A stretch of 5,890 nt of DNA, taken from an uncultured Faecalibacterium sp. (GTDB lineage Bacteria > Bacillota > Clostridia > Oscillospirales > Ruminococcaceae). Where the stretch lies: positions 1 to 5,890 of the forward strand of contig CAKSZU010000097.1 in NCBI GenBank assembly GCA_934526125.1, in the 5' to 3' direction. Positions within the stretch are counted from its first letter, which is position 1; the number at the start of each line of letters is the position of its first letter. This document shows, piece after piece, positions 1-5,041 of the stretch. Position numbers and translations under genes: made by a program. Under the pieces are notes generated by a model. It was not told the origin of the DNA and ran no database searches. It was given only the letters and a program-made list of their open reading frames with translations.

Positions 1-61
1 GAAGTTCAGTTGTGGGGGTGCGTGAGCGCACTGCTTGGGCTCCCAGCTGAGCTAATCCCCC
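1..61 (-). tRNA. tRNA-like 5' segment, incomplete or disrupted, running off the window
   Basis: Starting at 61 on the minus strand, the first 22 bases read like the 5' end of a bacterial tRNA of the Ala/Val kind: acceptor strand GGGGGAT, TA at positions 8-9, then D-arm GCTCAGCTGGGA. They lie about 28 bases downstream of an exact-consensus promoter, where a tRNA operon's first gene would be. After base 22 the resemblance ends. The D-stem return is GCCC instead of GAGC, no 5-bp stem with a 7-base loop fits positions 27-43, and no T-loop is seen by base 61. Instead, GTGCG-CTCA-CGCAC (31-18) forms a short-loop hairpin, and CCCCCA (18-13) can pair with TGGGGG (62-57). It may be a tRNA remnant, a tRNA-like RNA, or a sequence junction. 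Amino acid and anticodon cannot be assigned. Confidence 0.35.
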
Positions 62-95
62 ATATGCTGGTGTGCCGTTCCCGGCGACATGAGTT

Positions 96-124
96 ATTAT
101 ATCAGCCGCAGCCCCCTTTGTCAA
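96..124 (-). promoter_or_regulatory. Exact-consensus sigma-70/SigA-type promoter, stable-RNA type
   Basis: The minus strand carries TTGACA (124-119), a 17-base spacer and TATAAT (101-96), a perfect match in both boxes with ideal spacing. Upstream (about 127-155) is an A-rich tract with runs of A7 and A6 that resembles an UP element. The expected start is near 88-90. Promoters this perfect are typical of rRNA and tRNA operons. The leader contains a GCCG-GGAA-CGGC hairpin (85-74) just before the tRNA-like start at 61. Confidence 0.93.
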
Positions 125-187
125 CCTTTTTTGCAATTTTTTTCTGTTATTCTGGATCTTGCAGGCAGTCGGTTCCTCCCTTCCATG

Positions 188-235
188 CAAAAACAGCGCA
201 TCGCCGGACCATTTTCTGGTTCAGCGATGCGCTGT
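188..235 (-). terminator. Strong intrinsic terminator after plsY
   Basis: A perfect 12-bp stem, ACAGCGCATCGC (193-204) with GCGATGCGCTGT (224-235), continues into five further pairs above one mismatch and is capped by a short loop (211-217). In the direction of transcription the stem is followed by TTTTT. It starts 12 bases after the plsY TGA, closes the DUF512-der-plsY unit and insulates the promoter just beyond. Confidence 0.93.
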
Positions 236-247
236 CTGCATTTCAGG

Positions 248-907
248 TCATTGTTTGTGCTTGTGGCCGAAGCGGTATTCCTTCCCTTCCCGGATGCGCT
301 GGATATTGGCGCGGTGCATCCAGATGACCATCACGGCCATGACGGCGGCCCCCGCCACGCAGACGATGAGATCACCGGCGGGCAGGCCCCGGATCAGGCC
401 GTAGATCAGCGTCAGCACCGGGTAGGATGCTGCCATGGTGATGCTGCCCAGAGACACCATGCCGGTGGGCACCAGACAGAGCAGGAAGATCGCAGCCAGG
501 AACGGCAGCAGGATGGGCTGGATAGCCAGGATCGCACCGCCGGCCACCAGGACGCCCTTGCCGCCCTTGAATCCGAAATAGATCGGCTTGGAGTGGCCCA
601 CCACTGCCAGGATGGCGGTCATGTAGACCCCGAGATAGGGCGACACAGCGGCGTTGTCCGGCAGGAAGCCGAACAGCCAGCGGCCGATGCAGACCGCTGC
701 CACACCCTTGAGGACATCTCCGGCAGCCGTCATCGCGGCCGCCTTCTTGCCGAAGGTCCGCAGCATATTGGTCATACCGGCCGCGCCGCTGCCGTGGCTG
801 CGGACATCGTCATGGTAAAGGTACTTGCTGATCAGGATACCGGTGTCCACGCTGCCCAGCAGATAGGCCTGCGCTGCGGCGGCCAGGACGATGAGGATCG
901 TTGTCAT
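248..907 (-). CDS. plsY: Acyl-phosphate--glycerol-3-phosphate acyltransferase PlsY
   Basis: A 219-residue polytopic inner-membrane enzyme that transfers an acyl group from acyl-phosphate (made by PlsX) to glycerol 3-phosphate, giving lysophosphatidic acid, the first step of phospholipid synthesis. Hydrophobic segments lie near residues 2-22, 57-80, 91-105, 117-148 and 151-197. Motif 1 is GSGAAGMTN (39-47), motif 2 is GHSKPIYFGFKGGKGV (104-119) and motif 3 is HRANIQRIREGKEY (198-211), matching the family's conserved His, Asn and Glu. Motif 1 is unusual: GSGN is the norm and the Asn is Ala here. I chose ATG at 907, with GGAGG at 918-922; a TTG one codon upstream (910) is also well spaced. The ribosome binding site lies just past the der TAA, so the two are tightly coupled. 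Confidence 0.95.
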   Translation of the reverse strand: MTTILIVLAAAAQAYLLGSVDTGILISKYLYHDDVRSHGSGAAGMTNMLRTFGKKAAAMTAAGDVLKGVAAVCIGRWLFGFLPDNAAVSPYLGVYMTAILAVVGHSKPIYFGFKGGKGVLVAGGAILAIQPILLPFLAAIFLLCLVPTGMVSLGSITMAASYPVLTLIYGLIRGLPAGDLIVCVAGAAVMAVMVIWMHRANIQRIREGKEYRFGHKHKQ

Positions 908-925
908 CAAAGAGATGCCTCCCCC

Positions 926-2269
926 TTACACGTCTTTTGCGCCGACACTGCCCGTACCGCGCTCGCGGATCACCAGACGGATGGGCGTGTGTTCCAGACC
1001 AAAGTTCTCCCGGATCTGGTTGATCAGATACCGCTGATAGCTGAAATGGAACAGCTGCTTGGAGTTGACGAAGGCCACAAATGTCGGGGGACGGGTGGAA
1101 GCCTGGGTCAGGTAGAAGATCTTCAGGCGGCGGCCCTTGTCGCTGGGCGGCTGCATCCGGGCGGTAGCCCGGGCCAGCATCTCATTCAGGACACCGGTGG
1201 GTACGCGGGCACCGTTCTGGGCATCCACGTCACGGATCAGCTGCATCAGCTTGTTCACGTTGTAGCCGGTCTGGGCCGAAATGAAGATGATGGGCGCATA
1301 GCCCATGAAGCTGAAGCACTCGGCGTAGCCCTTGCGCTGGAGTTCCATGGTATTGGTCTCCTTGCCCTCCACGGCGTCCCACTTGTTGACCACGATGATG
1401 CAGGCCTTGCCCTGATCGTGGGCATAACCGGCCACCTTGCTGTCCTGCTCGGTGAAGCCCACCGTGGCATCCACAAGGATCAGGGCCACGCGGCTGCGCT
1501 CCACGGCAGCCAGGGCGCGCACGACCATGTAGCGCTCCAGACCGTCGGAAACGTTGCTGCGCTTGCGCAGGCCGGCCGTATCGGTGAAGATGAATTTTCC
1601 GTAGGCGTTGTCCACCGGGGTATCGATGGCGTCCCGGGTCGTACCGGCCTCGTTGGCCACGATCATCCGGTTCTCGCCCAGGATGCGGTTGGTCAGGCTT
1701 GATTTGCCCACGTTGGGGCGGCCGATGATGGCAACGGGGATGCGGTCCTCTTCCACCACGGTCTCGCTGAAGTCCAGATGGGCGCAGACGGCGTCCAGCA
1801 GGTCGCCGGTGCCATGGCCGTGGACCGACGAGACGGGCATCACTTCATCGAAGCCCAGGTTATAGAACTCGTACAGCTCCATGGGAGCCTCGCCGACGTT
1901 GTCGCACTTATTGACGGCCAGGATCACCGGCTTGTGGCTGCGGCGCAGCATGTGGGCCACATCCTCGTCGGCAGCGGTCAGGCCGTTGCGGACGTCCACC
2001 ACCATGATGATGCAGTCGGCGGTGTCAATGGCGATCTGGGCCTGCTGACGCATGTGAGCCAGAATGCCCTCGGTGGCCTTGGGCTCGATACCGCCGGTAT
2101 CCACCAGCAGGAACTCGTTTCCGTTCCACTCGCAGTTGCCGAAAATGCGGTCGCGGGTGATGCCCGGGGTATCTTCCACGATGGCCAGACGCTGACCGCA
2201 CAGCTTGTTGAACAGGGTGGACTTGCCCACATTGGGGCGGCCGACCACTGCTACGATGGGTTTGCTCAT
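926..2269 (-). CDS. der: Ribosome assembly GTPase Der (EngA)
   Basis: A 447-residue essential GTPase with two tandem G domains, acting in late assembly of the 50S subunit. Domain 1 shows G1 GRPNVGKS (10-17), the TPGITRD switch segment (34-40), G3 DTGG (57-60) and G4 NKCD (120-123). Domain 2 shows G1 GRPNVGKS (183-190), AGTTRD (208-213), G3 DTAG (230-233) and G4 NKWD (295-298). A KH-like domain fills about 355-440 and ends near RERGTGS. All expected motifs are intact and the length is normal. The start is fixed by AGGAGG at 2275-2280, 5 bases before the ATG. It lies between the DUF512 gene (30-base gap) and plsY (18-base gap). Der followed by plsY is a common order in Firmicutes. Confidence 0.98.
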   Translation of the reverse strand: MSKPIVAVVGRPNVGKSTLFNKLCGQRLAIVEDTPGITRDRIFGNCEWNGNEFLLVDTGGIEPKATEGILAHMRQQAQIAIDTADCIIMVVDVRNGLTAADEDVAHMLRRSHKPVILAVNKCDNVGEAPMELYEFYNLGFDEVMPVSSVHGHGTGDLLDAVCAHLDFSETVVEEDRIPVAIIGRPNVGKSSLTNRILGENRMIVANEAGTTRDAIDTPVDNAYGKFIFTDTAGLRKRSNVSDGLERYMVVRALAAVERSRVALILVDATVGFTEQDSKVAGYAHDQGKACIIVVNKWDAVEGKETNTMELQRKGYAECFSFMGYAPIIFISAQTGYNVNKLMQLIRDVDAQNGARVPTGVLNEMLARATARMQPPSDKGRRLKIFYLTQASTRPPTFVAFVNSKQLFHFSYQRYLINQIRENFGLEHTPIRLVIRERGTGSVGAKDV

Positions 2270-2299
2270 GGGGTCCTCCTTTCTTTTGAAAAAGACTCT

Positions 2300-3631
2300 T
2301 TATACTCTTCTCCGGCGGGCGATGTGCAGGCCGCTGCGCAGCAGGGCACGGGCCTCGTCGCCGCCGCTGGTCGGCAGCACTTCCACCTTCACGCCGAGGC
2401 GCTCGCCCAGCTGGGCGATGGTGATATCATCCAGGAAGGTATCCTTCTCCTCCCGCAGCATGACCGCGGGCACACCCAGCGTACCGCTGGTCAGTTTACC
2501 CTCACACTGGGCGATGATGTCGGTGGCCGTGACAAGTCCCGCCACGCCCACGTTGCCGCCGAAGAATTTGTTCTTGATGGTATGCACCGTGACCTCGATC
2601 ATGGGATACTGGCGGTGCAGCTCGTTCATCATATGATTGATGAGAGGGGAAGCCATCTCGCCCGTGACGACATCCATTTTCTTGGAGCCGTAGACACGGT
2701 GGGGCTTTTCCAGCTCTTCCAGAAACTCCTCGGCATACAGACGCATCATGCCCACGCCGTTTTCCAGCTGGTCGAAGTCCTCATAGAACTCCTCCGGGGG
2801 GATGGGCCGTCCTGCCTTGAGGTACCACTCGTCGCTGGGGTAGATGATCCGCTTGCCGTGGCGGCGCTTGCACTCGTCGCCGAACTCTTCCATGATATCG
2901 ATGACTTCGGCGCTGGTCTTTGCATCGTAGGGCGTCTGCTTGAACAGATTCTGACGATAATCCGTTACGCCGCAGGGCACCGCGGCGATGCTCTGCACCA
3001 TGGGGGTCAGCTCCAGCAGGTCGGTCAGGGTGCGGCGGAGTTCGTCCCCATCGTTGATACCCCGGCAGAGCACCAGCTGGCAGTTGACGGCGATGCCGCC
3101 CTCCACCAGACGGGGCAGGTACTTGAGTACCTCGCCGCCCCGCTTATTGGCCAGCATCCGGATCCGGAGCTGGGGGTTGGTGGTGTGGACCGAGATATTG
3201 ATGGGGGAAATGTGCATCTTGATGATGCGGTCGATCTCGTGGTCCTGCATATTGGTCATGGTGATATAGTTGCCGAACAGAAAGCTCAGCCGCTCGTCAT
3301 CATCCTTGAAATACAGGCTCTCCCGCATTCCGGGAGGGAGCTGATCGATGAAGCAGAACATGCAGTGGTTGGAGCATGAATGTTTCTGATCGCCCAGATA
3401 GGTCTTGAAGTCGCAGCCGAAGGGGCCGCGCTCTTCCCGACGGACATCCCACTCCCGGAAACCATCTGCGACCTTTGCCTTCAGGTGAAAGCTCCTGCTG
3501 TCCGTATAGAAATCGTAATCCAGCGTATCGTTCAGTTCGTTTTCGTCCACGCTCAGCAGCTCATCGCCGGGCTGCAGGCCCAGGGCCTGAGCCTCGCTGC
3601 CTTCTTCGACGTGTTCGATTCGGATCGCCAT
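2300..3631 (-). CDS. PDZ / radical SAM-like / DUF512 protein of unknown function
   Basis: A 443-residue protein, probably cytoplasmic, with no signal peptide. Three parts are visible: an N-terminal PDZ-like segment (about 1-60, with GLQPGDELLSVDENEL at 18-33); a radical SAM-type iron-sulfur region with C86-x3-C90-x2-C93 (CSNHCMFC) followed by FIDQLPPGMRESLYFKDDD and FLFGNYITMTN; and a C-terminal DUF512 region (about 220-430) with KFFGGNVGVAGLVTATDI at 355-372. The Cys triad should hold a [4Fe-4S] cluster with S-adenosylmethionine as cofactor; substrate and reaction are unknown. Length and order fit the family found in Clostridia and cyanobacteria. The start at 3631 has AGAGGT at 3641-3646 as ribosome binding site. 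der starts 30 bases after its TAA, so the two are almost certainly cotranscribed. The neighbourhood suggests, but does not show, a link to ribosome or envelope maturation. Confidence 0.92.
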   Translation of the reverse strand: MAIRIEHVEEGSEAQALGLQPGDELLSVDENELNDTLDYDFYTDSRSFHLKAKVADGFREWDVRREERGPFGCDFKTYLGDQKHSCSNHCMFCFIDQLPPGMRESLYFKDDDERLSFLFGNYITMTNMQDHEIDRIIKMHISPINISVHTTNPQLRIRMLANKRGGEVLKYLPRLVEGGIAVNCQLVLCRGINDGDELRRTLTDLLELTPMVQSIAAVPCGVTDYRQNLFKQTPYDAKTSAEVIDIMEEFGDECKRRHGKRIIYPSDEWYLKAGRPIPPEEFYEDFDQLENGVGMMRLYAEEFLEELEKPHRVYGSKKMDVVTGEMASPLINHMMNELHRQYPMIEVTVHTIKNKFFGGNVGVAGLVTATDIIAQCEGKLTSGTLGVPAVMLREEKDTFLDDITIAQLGERLGVKVEVLPTSGGDEARALLRSGLHIARRRRV

Positions 3632-3660
3632 TCCGCATTCACCTCTCTCCCGTTTTCAGA

Positions 3661-3698
3661 CAAAGAAAGAAGGGGAAGGCATTGCGCCATCCCCTTCT
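3661..3698 (-). terminator. Intrinsic terminator after rpmF
   Basis: AGAAGGGGAAGGC (3668-3680) pairs with GCCATCCCCTTCT (3686-3698) with one A-A mismatch and a 5-base loop: a 13-position stem with 12 pairs. In the direction of transcription it runs into an interrupted T-rich tract (TTCTTTCTTTG). The T-tract is not continuous, so partial readthrough into the gene starting at 3631 is plausible. Confidence 0.75.
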
Positions 3699-3734
3699 CA
3701 ACATAACACCAATGTGCCACCAATTCTGCGCAAA

Positions 3735-3914
3735 TTAGGCCTTCTTGATGACTTCCTCGCCCTTGTAGTAACCGCAGTTGCCACATGCCTGGTGGGGGAG
3801 CTTCAGAGAGCCGCAGTTGCTGCACTTCACCAGTGCGGGGGCCTCCAGCTTCCAAACATTGCTGCGACGCTTGTCGCGGCGGGCCTTGGAAAGATGTCTC
3901 TTAGGTACTGCCAT
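3735..3914 (-). CDS. rpmF: 50S ribosomal protein bL32
   Basis: A 59-residue gene, easily missed because of its size. The protein starts MAVPKRHLSKARRDKRRS, the typical basic L32 N-terminus, and ends GEEVIKKA before TAA. Four cysteines in CSNC (31, 34) and CGNC (44, 47) form the zinc-binding ribbon, so this is the zinc-containing (C+) form; a zinc-free paralogue, if one exists, would be elsewhere. It is a component of the large ribosomal subunit near the peptidyl transferase region. The ribosome binding site is very strong: AAGGAGGTG at 3922-3930, 7 bases before the ATG. It is cotranscribed with yceD and followed by a hairpin terminator. Unlike the E. coli order, plsX does not follow. Confidence 0.98.
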   Translation of the reverse strand: MAVPKRHLSKARRDKRRSNVWKLEAPALVKCSNCGSLKLPHQACGNCGYYKGEEVIKKA

Positions 3915-3940
3915 ATTTTTGCACCTCCTTGATGGGTTTC

Positions 3941-4441
3941 TCAGTTCAGCAGTGATTTGAGGATCGCGAGCCTTGCGTCAGCGGGAGCGACTTTGTCTTC
4001 CTCCGGCGGGCAGGTACAATCTGCCCTCTTCTTGCCGCACCGGGGGCATAACCCCGGGCAGTCGGCGCTGCAAAGCAGCACCGTGGGGATCTGGAACATG
4101 AACTCCTGGGCAAGCCATTCATCCACATCCAGATGTCCTTTTTCGTCCAGCGGAAGCTCAAAATCCGGATCATCCAGATCCCGCTCCTTCGCTGTCCACT
4201 CCGCTTCAACTGCCTCTTCCCGTTCCACCGGGTCCAGGCAGCGGGCGCACTCTCCGTGCACCAATGCTTTTGCCCGCAGTGTCATCCGGACCTCATCGCC
4301 GTCGGGCTCTGCCGTAAAGACAGCATCCACGGGCTGCTCGATCCTTGCGCCGGCATAATCCCTTGCAGACAAATCACACTGAAACTCTGCGCGGTAGGGC
4401 TGTGTGCCGGTCGCGATAAACTTTCTCAGGTCAAATTGCAT
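3941..4441 (-). CDS. yceD: YceD/DUF177 family protein (large-subunit rRNA accumulation)
   Basis: A 166-residue soluble protein of the DUF177 family (E. coli YceD, B. subtilis YlbN), linked in bacteria and plastids to 23S rRNA accumulation. Starting at ATG 4441 it begins MQFDLRKFIA. Family features are a first Cys pair in ECARCLDPVE (C65, C68), an acidic middle (residues 86-108), and a C-terminal Cys cluster CSADCPGLCPRCGKKRADCTC (C124, C128, C132, C135, C142, C144). The end, DARLAILKSLLN, matches the usual family tail. The cysteines suggest metal binding, but this is inferred. rpmF follows 26 bases after the TGA, the classic yceD-rpmF pairing, which independently supports the identity. Length is normal for the family. 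Expression is from the promoter at 4470-4498. Confidence 0.93.
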   Translation of the reverse strand: MQFDLRKFIATGTQPYRAEFQCDLSARDYAGARIEQPVDAVFTAEPDGDEVRMTLRAKALVHGECARCLDPVEREEAVEAEWTAKERDLDDPDFELPLDEKGHLDVDEWLAQEFMFQIPTVLLCSADCPGLCPRCGKKRADCTCPPEEDKVAPADARLAILKSLLN

Positions 4442-4445
4442 AGTA

Positions 4446-4451
4446 CACCTC
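4446..4451 (-). promoter_or_regulatory. Ribosome binding site that fixes the YceD start
   Basis: GAGGTG on the minus strand lies 4 bases before the ATG at 4441. The promoter at 4470-4498 rules out the longer reading starting at 4504, which would begin upstream of the -35 box. An in-frame ATG at 4453 would sit only about 10 bases into the mRNA and overlaps this site. Confidence 0.75.
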
Positions 4452-4469
4452 ATAAAAGGCTGCTTTGTT

Positions 4470-4498
4470 AGTATAGCGCCAAAGCTTTCCTTTGTCAA
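4470..4498 (-). promoter_or_regulatory. Sigma-70/SigA-type promoter for yceD-rpmF
   Basis: The minus strand carries TTGACA (4498-4493), a 17-base spacer, and TATACT (4475-4470): a perfect -35, a five-of-six -10 and ideal spacing. The expected transcription start is about 4463-4464, giving a leader of roughly 22 bases before the yceD ATG at 4441. The -35 box lies 4 bases beyond the preceding terminator's T-tract, so the unit is insulated from pgi and independently expressed, as suits a ribosomal protein gene. Confidence 0.9.
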
Positions 4499-4502
4499 CA
4501 CC

Positions 4503-4555
4503 AAAACAGGCAGAAAACCGAAAAAATTTCAAATTTTCCCGGTCTCCTGCCTGTT
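4503..4555 (-). terminator. Intrinsic terminator after the P-loop gene
   Basis: AACAGGCAG (4505-4513) pairs perfectly with CTGCCTGTT (4547-4555). An inner 4-bp stem (ACCG 4517-4520 with CGGT 4540-4543) sits across a small internal loop, and the AT-rich apical segment can pair weakly with itself. In the direction of transcription (minus) the stem runs into TTTT. It begins 20 bases after the P-loop gene stop and closes the pgi unit. Confidence 0.85.
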
Positions 4556-4575
4556 CTAAGCCTACCGTTCGGAAA

Positions 4576-4980
4576 TTACAGGTACTTCTTCACGTCGTGG
4601 GGCAGAGCAGCTTCCTCTGCGCTGACGGTGACGGTAACCTTGACGGAATCGCCTGCGATGGCAGCCATCTCATCCAGCACGACGCCCAGACGGCTGATAT
4701 CGTGGTCCAGCACCTTCAGGATGCCGTCGATGTACAGGTCGGTGATATCGTAGTTGCTTGCCATCAGGCCTGCAACGAAGCCGTACAGCATCTCGCCGCC
4801 GGCGATCTTATACTCATCCAGATCGATCAGACGTGCAGCAGGGGCAATGTCATAGGTCAGCTTCATGCCCTTCTCGACAACGACAACGCTGCCCTTGGAG
4901 GTCTTGACCGCGTCATTGATCTGGTCGATCATGGCCTTGGTCTTGCCGGAGCCCTTGGTGCCAACAATCAGTTTAATCAT
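4576..4980 (-). CDS. Small P-loop ATP-binding protein of unknown function
   Basis: A 134-residue protein, probably cytoplasmic, with no signal peptide or membrane segment. It opens with a beta strand (IKLIV) running into a clear Walker A motif, GTKGSGKT, at residues 7-14. Two hydrophobic strands ending in acid are Walker B candidates: LYID at 82-85 and VVLDE at 100-104. The middle holds EKGMKLTYDI (36-45) and DLDEYKIAGGEMLYGFVAG (53-71). From memory, similar short Clostridia proteins are annotated as ATP-binding or, loosely, as twitching motility protein PilT. I see no PilT-specific features, and the length is far below a PilT ATPase, so that name should not be adopted. Nucleotide binding is likely; hydrolysis is unproven. 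It lies behind pgi with no intervening terminator and is followed 20 bases after its stop by a strong one. Function is unknown. Confidence 0.85.
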   Translation of the reverse strand: MIKLIVGTKGSGKTKAMIDQINDAVKTSKGSVVVVEKGMKLTYDIAPAARLIDLDEYKIAGGEMLYGFVAGLMASNYDITDLYIDGILKVLDHDISRLGVVLDEMAAIAGDSVKVTVTVSAEEAALPHDVKKYL

Positions 4981-4988
4981 AGTTCTGT

Positions 4989-4994
4989 CCTCCT
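4989..4994 (-). promoter_or_regulatory. Ribosome binding site that fixes the P-loop protein start
   Basis: AGGAGG on the minus strand ends 8 bases before the ATG at 4980. The in-frame ATG further upstream at 5025 is preceded only by an A-rich tract and lacks a comparable site. The downstream ATG is therefore the start, and it places the Walker A motif at residue 7, as expected for a P-loop fold beginning with its first beta strand. Confidence 0.85.
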
Positions 4995-5004
4995 GTATTT
5001 TCCA

Positions 5005-5016
5005 CGCCTTGCGGCG
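5005..5016 (-). other. Small GNRA-capped hairpin in the pgi/P-loop gene spacer
   Basis: Read on the minus strand this is CGCC-GCAA-GGCG, a 4-bp GC stem closed by a GCAA (GNRA) tetraloop. It lies between the pgi stop and the ribosome binding site of the next gene. No T-tract follows, so it is not an intrinsic terminator. It could stabilise or separate the two cistrons in a shared mRNA, but a stem this short may be chance in GC-rich DNA. Confidence 0.3.
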
Positions 5017-5041
5017 GGAGATCATTTTTTTGTTTCCCGGC

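Noticed and set aside
89..1702. A 537-codon open reading frame on the plus strand
   Set aside because: It lies antisense to plsY and der and crosses the plsY terminator and the promoter at 96-124. Its translation is an His/Asp/Gly/Gln-rich low-complexity sequence with no recognisable domain, the expected shadow of GC-rich codons on the other strand.
1778..3379. A 533-codon open reading frame on the plus strand
   Set aside because: It is antisense to der and the DUF512 gene, both of which have intact domains and ribosome binding sites. The translation has the same shadow composition and no convincing start context.
3553..3855. A 100-codon minus-strand reading frame overlapping rpmF and the DUF512 start
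   Set aside because: It is out of frame with both genes, runs through the terminator hairpin, and the real gene in this interval is rpmF.
4442..4504. Longer N-terminus for the YceD protein, starting at 4504
   Set aside because: The extension contains the promoter -35 and -10 boxes, so it would not be on the mRNA. The ATG at 4441 has a proper ribosome binding site and gives the family N-terminus.
4981..5041. A possible promoter in the pgi/P-loop gene spacer
   Set aside because: The best pair found (TGATCT with AATACA) is weak and spaced 19 bases apart, so cotranscription with pgi is simpler.
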